Shown piece after piece: positions 62,590 to 64,000 of a DNA stretch of 64,000 bases (position 1 is the first letter of the stretch; the number at the start of each line of letters is the position of its first letter). A program made the position numbers and the translations under genes. Location of the stretch: positions 186,001 to 250,000 of the forward strand of contig NZ_JAEUGD010000031.1 of the NCBI RefSeq assembly GCF_016775155.1, given 5' to 3'. Source of the stretch: Fulvivirga marina. Its GTDB lineage: Bacteria; Bacteroidota; Bacteroidia; Cytophagales; Cyclobacteriaceae. Below the pieces are notes generated by a model. It had not been told where the DNA came from, did no database searches, and saw only the letters and a list, made by a program, of their open reading frames with translations.

Positions 62590-62803
62590 GACCTCTAAAA
62601 AGCAAATCAACAGAATACGTGTAGTCCTTGCTGAGCAAGACAGAACCAACAAATGGCTGGCTGAAAAAGTAAAGAAAAATAGAACGACTGTTTCTCGCTG
62701 GTGTACCAATGACATGCAACCTTCCCTTGAAACTCTTATCAAGATTGCCTCAGTACTAAATGTTGACGTGAGAGAGCTTTTATATCCTACAAAGGAAAAG
62801 TGA
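62588..62803 (+). CDS. Small XRE-family HTH regulator (copy 2)
   Basis: 71 residues from the ATG at 62588 (an upstream in-frame start at 62549 adds 13 residues and lies within the operator-like repeats). Almost the entire protein is a Cro/C1-type HTH: 'NKWLAEKVKKNRTTVSRWCTNDMQP', then 'IKIASVLNVDVRELLYPTKEK'. More than half of its residues match the XRE protein at 7449-7661. It has a divergent small gene and palindromic repeats around it, so both copies seem to be one type of locus. Target promoters probably carry the GTAATACGATKCAAAT repeats. Confidence 0.88.
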   Translation: MTSKKQINRIRVVLAEQDRTNKWLAEKVKKNRTTVSRWCTNDMQPSLETLIKIASVLNVDVRELLYPTKEK

Positions 62804-62922
62804 TTTAATCCAACTGGTTGTAGTTAAACGTAGCGGTCCTACAGGTTAAGATGAAATAGGGTGTACGCACGGACTAATTCATTGATGTTGTCATAATAGA
62901 GCGATGATTCATTACCAAATAA

Positions 62923-62976
62923 TTGAGCGGACGCTCAAGTATATGCTGGGTCCGTAGCGGACGCTACCAGGGGGAG
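62923..62976. repeat. Palindromic repeat, copy B (downstream of the second XRE gene)
   Basis: Two perfect hairpins in tandem: TTGAGCG-GA-CGCTCAA (62923-62938) and GTAGCG-GA-CGCTAC (62954-62967), with TATGCTGGGTCC between and CAGGGGGA after. Compared with copy A both hairpins keep their pairing while bases and loop length differ. Confidence 0.68.
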
Positions 62977-63021
62977 AATCGGTCTTCATCACCTTGATAG
63001 CCAAAGTGAGCAACTTCCTCT

Positions 63022-63939
63022 CTACTTCCTTTTATCATTTATCACATCATTATACTCTATTTCCCATAAGCCTAGATAAGCTTCGCAAAAAGTGACTAAC
63101 AGGTATCGGTACTTTCCCAATATCTTTTTTATGTCCTCAAAAGGAAGTAACCGCTTCTTTATCTCATCGTACACATCATAGTAGATAATTTTTTCATCAT
63201 GATCTGTGTAATTAAAAAATACTAGGTTGTTTGTACCTCTATGGTTTTGTACAAAAAACAGTATTAGTTCCTTAAAGAACCGATTAAGTACATAAAGAAT
63301 TAACTCCTCCTTATCTTCATGTGTAATCATTTCTTCCTTGACTATATAATTTAGCAAACTGTGCGCTTTGACTTGTACATTATAAAGTGCATTCAAAAAA
63401 TGGAAAAGCTCATGACTAATTTTTTTCTCCGCATCTAAAAACAATTTTATAGCTTCATCATCATAGTCCTCTGCAGTAAGAAATATCTTCTCCTCATTAG
63501 TTTTCAAATTAATCACTAGCTTTTGGTTTGTAGAATGTTCAGTTATGTAATCAAGGTGCCTTGATTTGATGTTGTCCAACCTAAAAATGAAGTTATTAAC
63601 ACTAAATTTAACCTTTGAATTAATTTTCGTTTTGAATTTATATATTGGTCTGTCGATGTTATTGATTAATTCATAGGTGAGTTTTTTTACTTTTTCGCTC
63701 CTTTCATCCTTTCGCTTTTCTTTCGAGAGGGTGAATGATCTATAACCGATAGTCGCAGCAACGGTTAACAAGAGAGCATTTAATAAATTAAAAATACTTT
63801 GAATTCGTTCTTGGTTGAAGTCAAAATAGCTACTTAAGAATATTACAGAGACAATTATCAATAGAACATTAAGGAGGATTAGAGTTACTTTAAATCCAGT
63901 TGTAGGGATTAGTTTCGTGAACCTATCAAGTATTTTCAT
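63022..63939 (-). CDS. Membrane protein of unknown function
   Basis: 305 residues. Two membrane helices lie at about residues 15-40 ('VTLILLNVLLIIVSVIFLSSY') and 48-65 ('LLNALLLTVAATIGY'). A large charged cytoplasmic part follows that is helical and rich in Lys, Asn and Phe ('HELFHFLNALYNVQVKAHSLLNYI', 'LILYVLNRFFKELILFFVQNH'). It has the composition of accessory-region genes (AT-rich, Asn/Lys-rich) and stands next to the palindromic repeat. I recognise no family. Defence-related two-helix sensors have a similar shape, but nothing in the sequence proves this. Confidence 0.65.
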   Translation of the reverse strand: MKILDRFTKLIPTTGFKVTLILLNVLLIIVSVIFLSSYFDFNQERIQSIFNLLNALLLTVAATIGYRSFTLSKEKRKDERSEKVKKLTYELINNIDRPIYKFKTKINSKVKFSVNNFIFRLDNIKSRHLDYITEHSTNQKLVINLKTNEEKIFLTAEDYDDEAIKLFLDAEKKISHELFHFLNALYNVQVKAHSLLNYIVKEEMITHEDKEELILYVLNRFFKELILFFVQNHRGTNNLVFFNYTDHDEKIIYYDVYDEIKKRLLPFEDIKKILGKYRYLLVTFCEAYLGLWEIEYNDVINDKRK

Positions 63940-64000
63940 GAGCTCAATATATCACGAATTATGAACTAAACGAGAGTTTGCTATATTAAATTACCTTTCA

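Overview
The window looks like chromosome of a Bacteroidota bacterium, most likely a Cytophagales member related to the Fulvivirga/Marivirga group (inference). The grounds are moderate AT richness, many exported proteins ending their signal peptides in AQ, a TonB-dependent receptor with a carboxypeptidase-regulatory-like N-terminus, DUF4212 plus sodium:solute symporter pairs, a LytTR response regulator, and a RiPP leader of the 'KLSLNQLKVKSFVT' type that is typical of this phylum. I saw no rRNA, tRNA, CRISPR array, prophage or complete insertion sequence.

Layout. 1-7.1 kb: end of a LytTR regulator, a secreted Ig-like/coiled-coil protein, a TerB-like protein, a coupled hydrolase/DJ-1 pair, an acetyltransferase, a secreted protein of unknown function and a probable nucleotidyltransferase-like/methyltransferase fusion. 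7.2-8.2 kb: a small XRE regulator divergent from an apparently frameshifted small gene, next to a palindromic repeat. A related XRE, a divergent 50-residue gene and two more copies of the repeat lie at 62.2-63 kb. 8.4-16.9 kb: a secreted protein with a patatin phospholipase, an odd lipoprotein with C-terminal membrane helices, a YcaQ-type glycosylase, and an AraC-pirin-YceI series. 17-22.4 kb: a TetR-SDR-thiolase unit with two matching palindromic operators, a Crp/Fnr-SDR pair, an acetyltransferase and an orphan RiPP precursor.

22.9-34.7 kb: ten closely packed minus-strand genes form one probable acetate-uptake and activation operon. In transcription order they are a porin-like protein, DUF4212, an ActP-like symporter, two tiny membrane proteins, a symporter-histidine kinase fusion, a receiver, acetyl-CoA synthetase, a cNMP/CBS/DUF294 protein and a DnaQ-type exonuclease. 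An IS1 InsA-like DNA-binding protein is encoded just upstream. 35-45.7 kb: an aromatic-rich secreted protein, then a stress/envelope island (SRPBCC, UspA, Na/Pi cotransporter, DUF892, PPOX, MlaEFD lipid transport, dodecin). Three of its promoter regions carry the same Fnr-like palindrome (ATGA-N6-TCAT core), which suggests a co-regulated oxygen or redox stationary-phase set.

46-53 kb: a FabG / KAS III-like / symporter / acyl-CoA ligase / hydrolase / helical-repeat series that looks like an acyl-thioester pathway. 53.3-62 kb: lipoproteins, a TonB receptor, a family of three small lipoproteins and an HExxH putative metalloprotease, with intergenic regions full of strong nested inverted repeats (54292-54448, 57431-57579). 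63-64 kb: an unrecognised membrane protein.

The best leads for something undescribed are the paired XRE/small-gene/palindromic-repeat loci, the two large folded intergenic elements, the orphan RiPP precursor and the Fnr-like regulon island.
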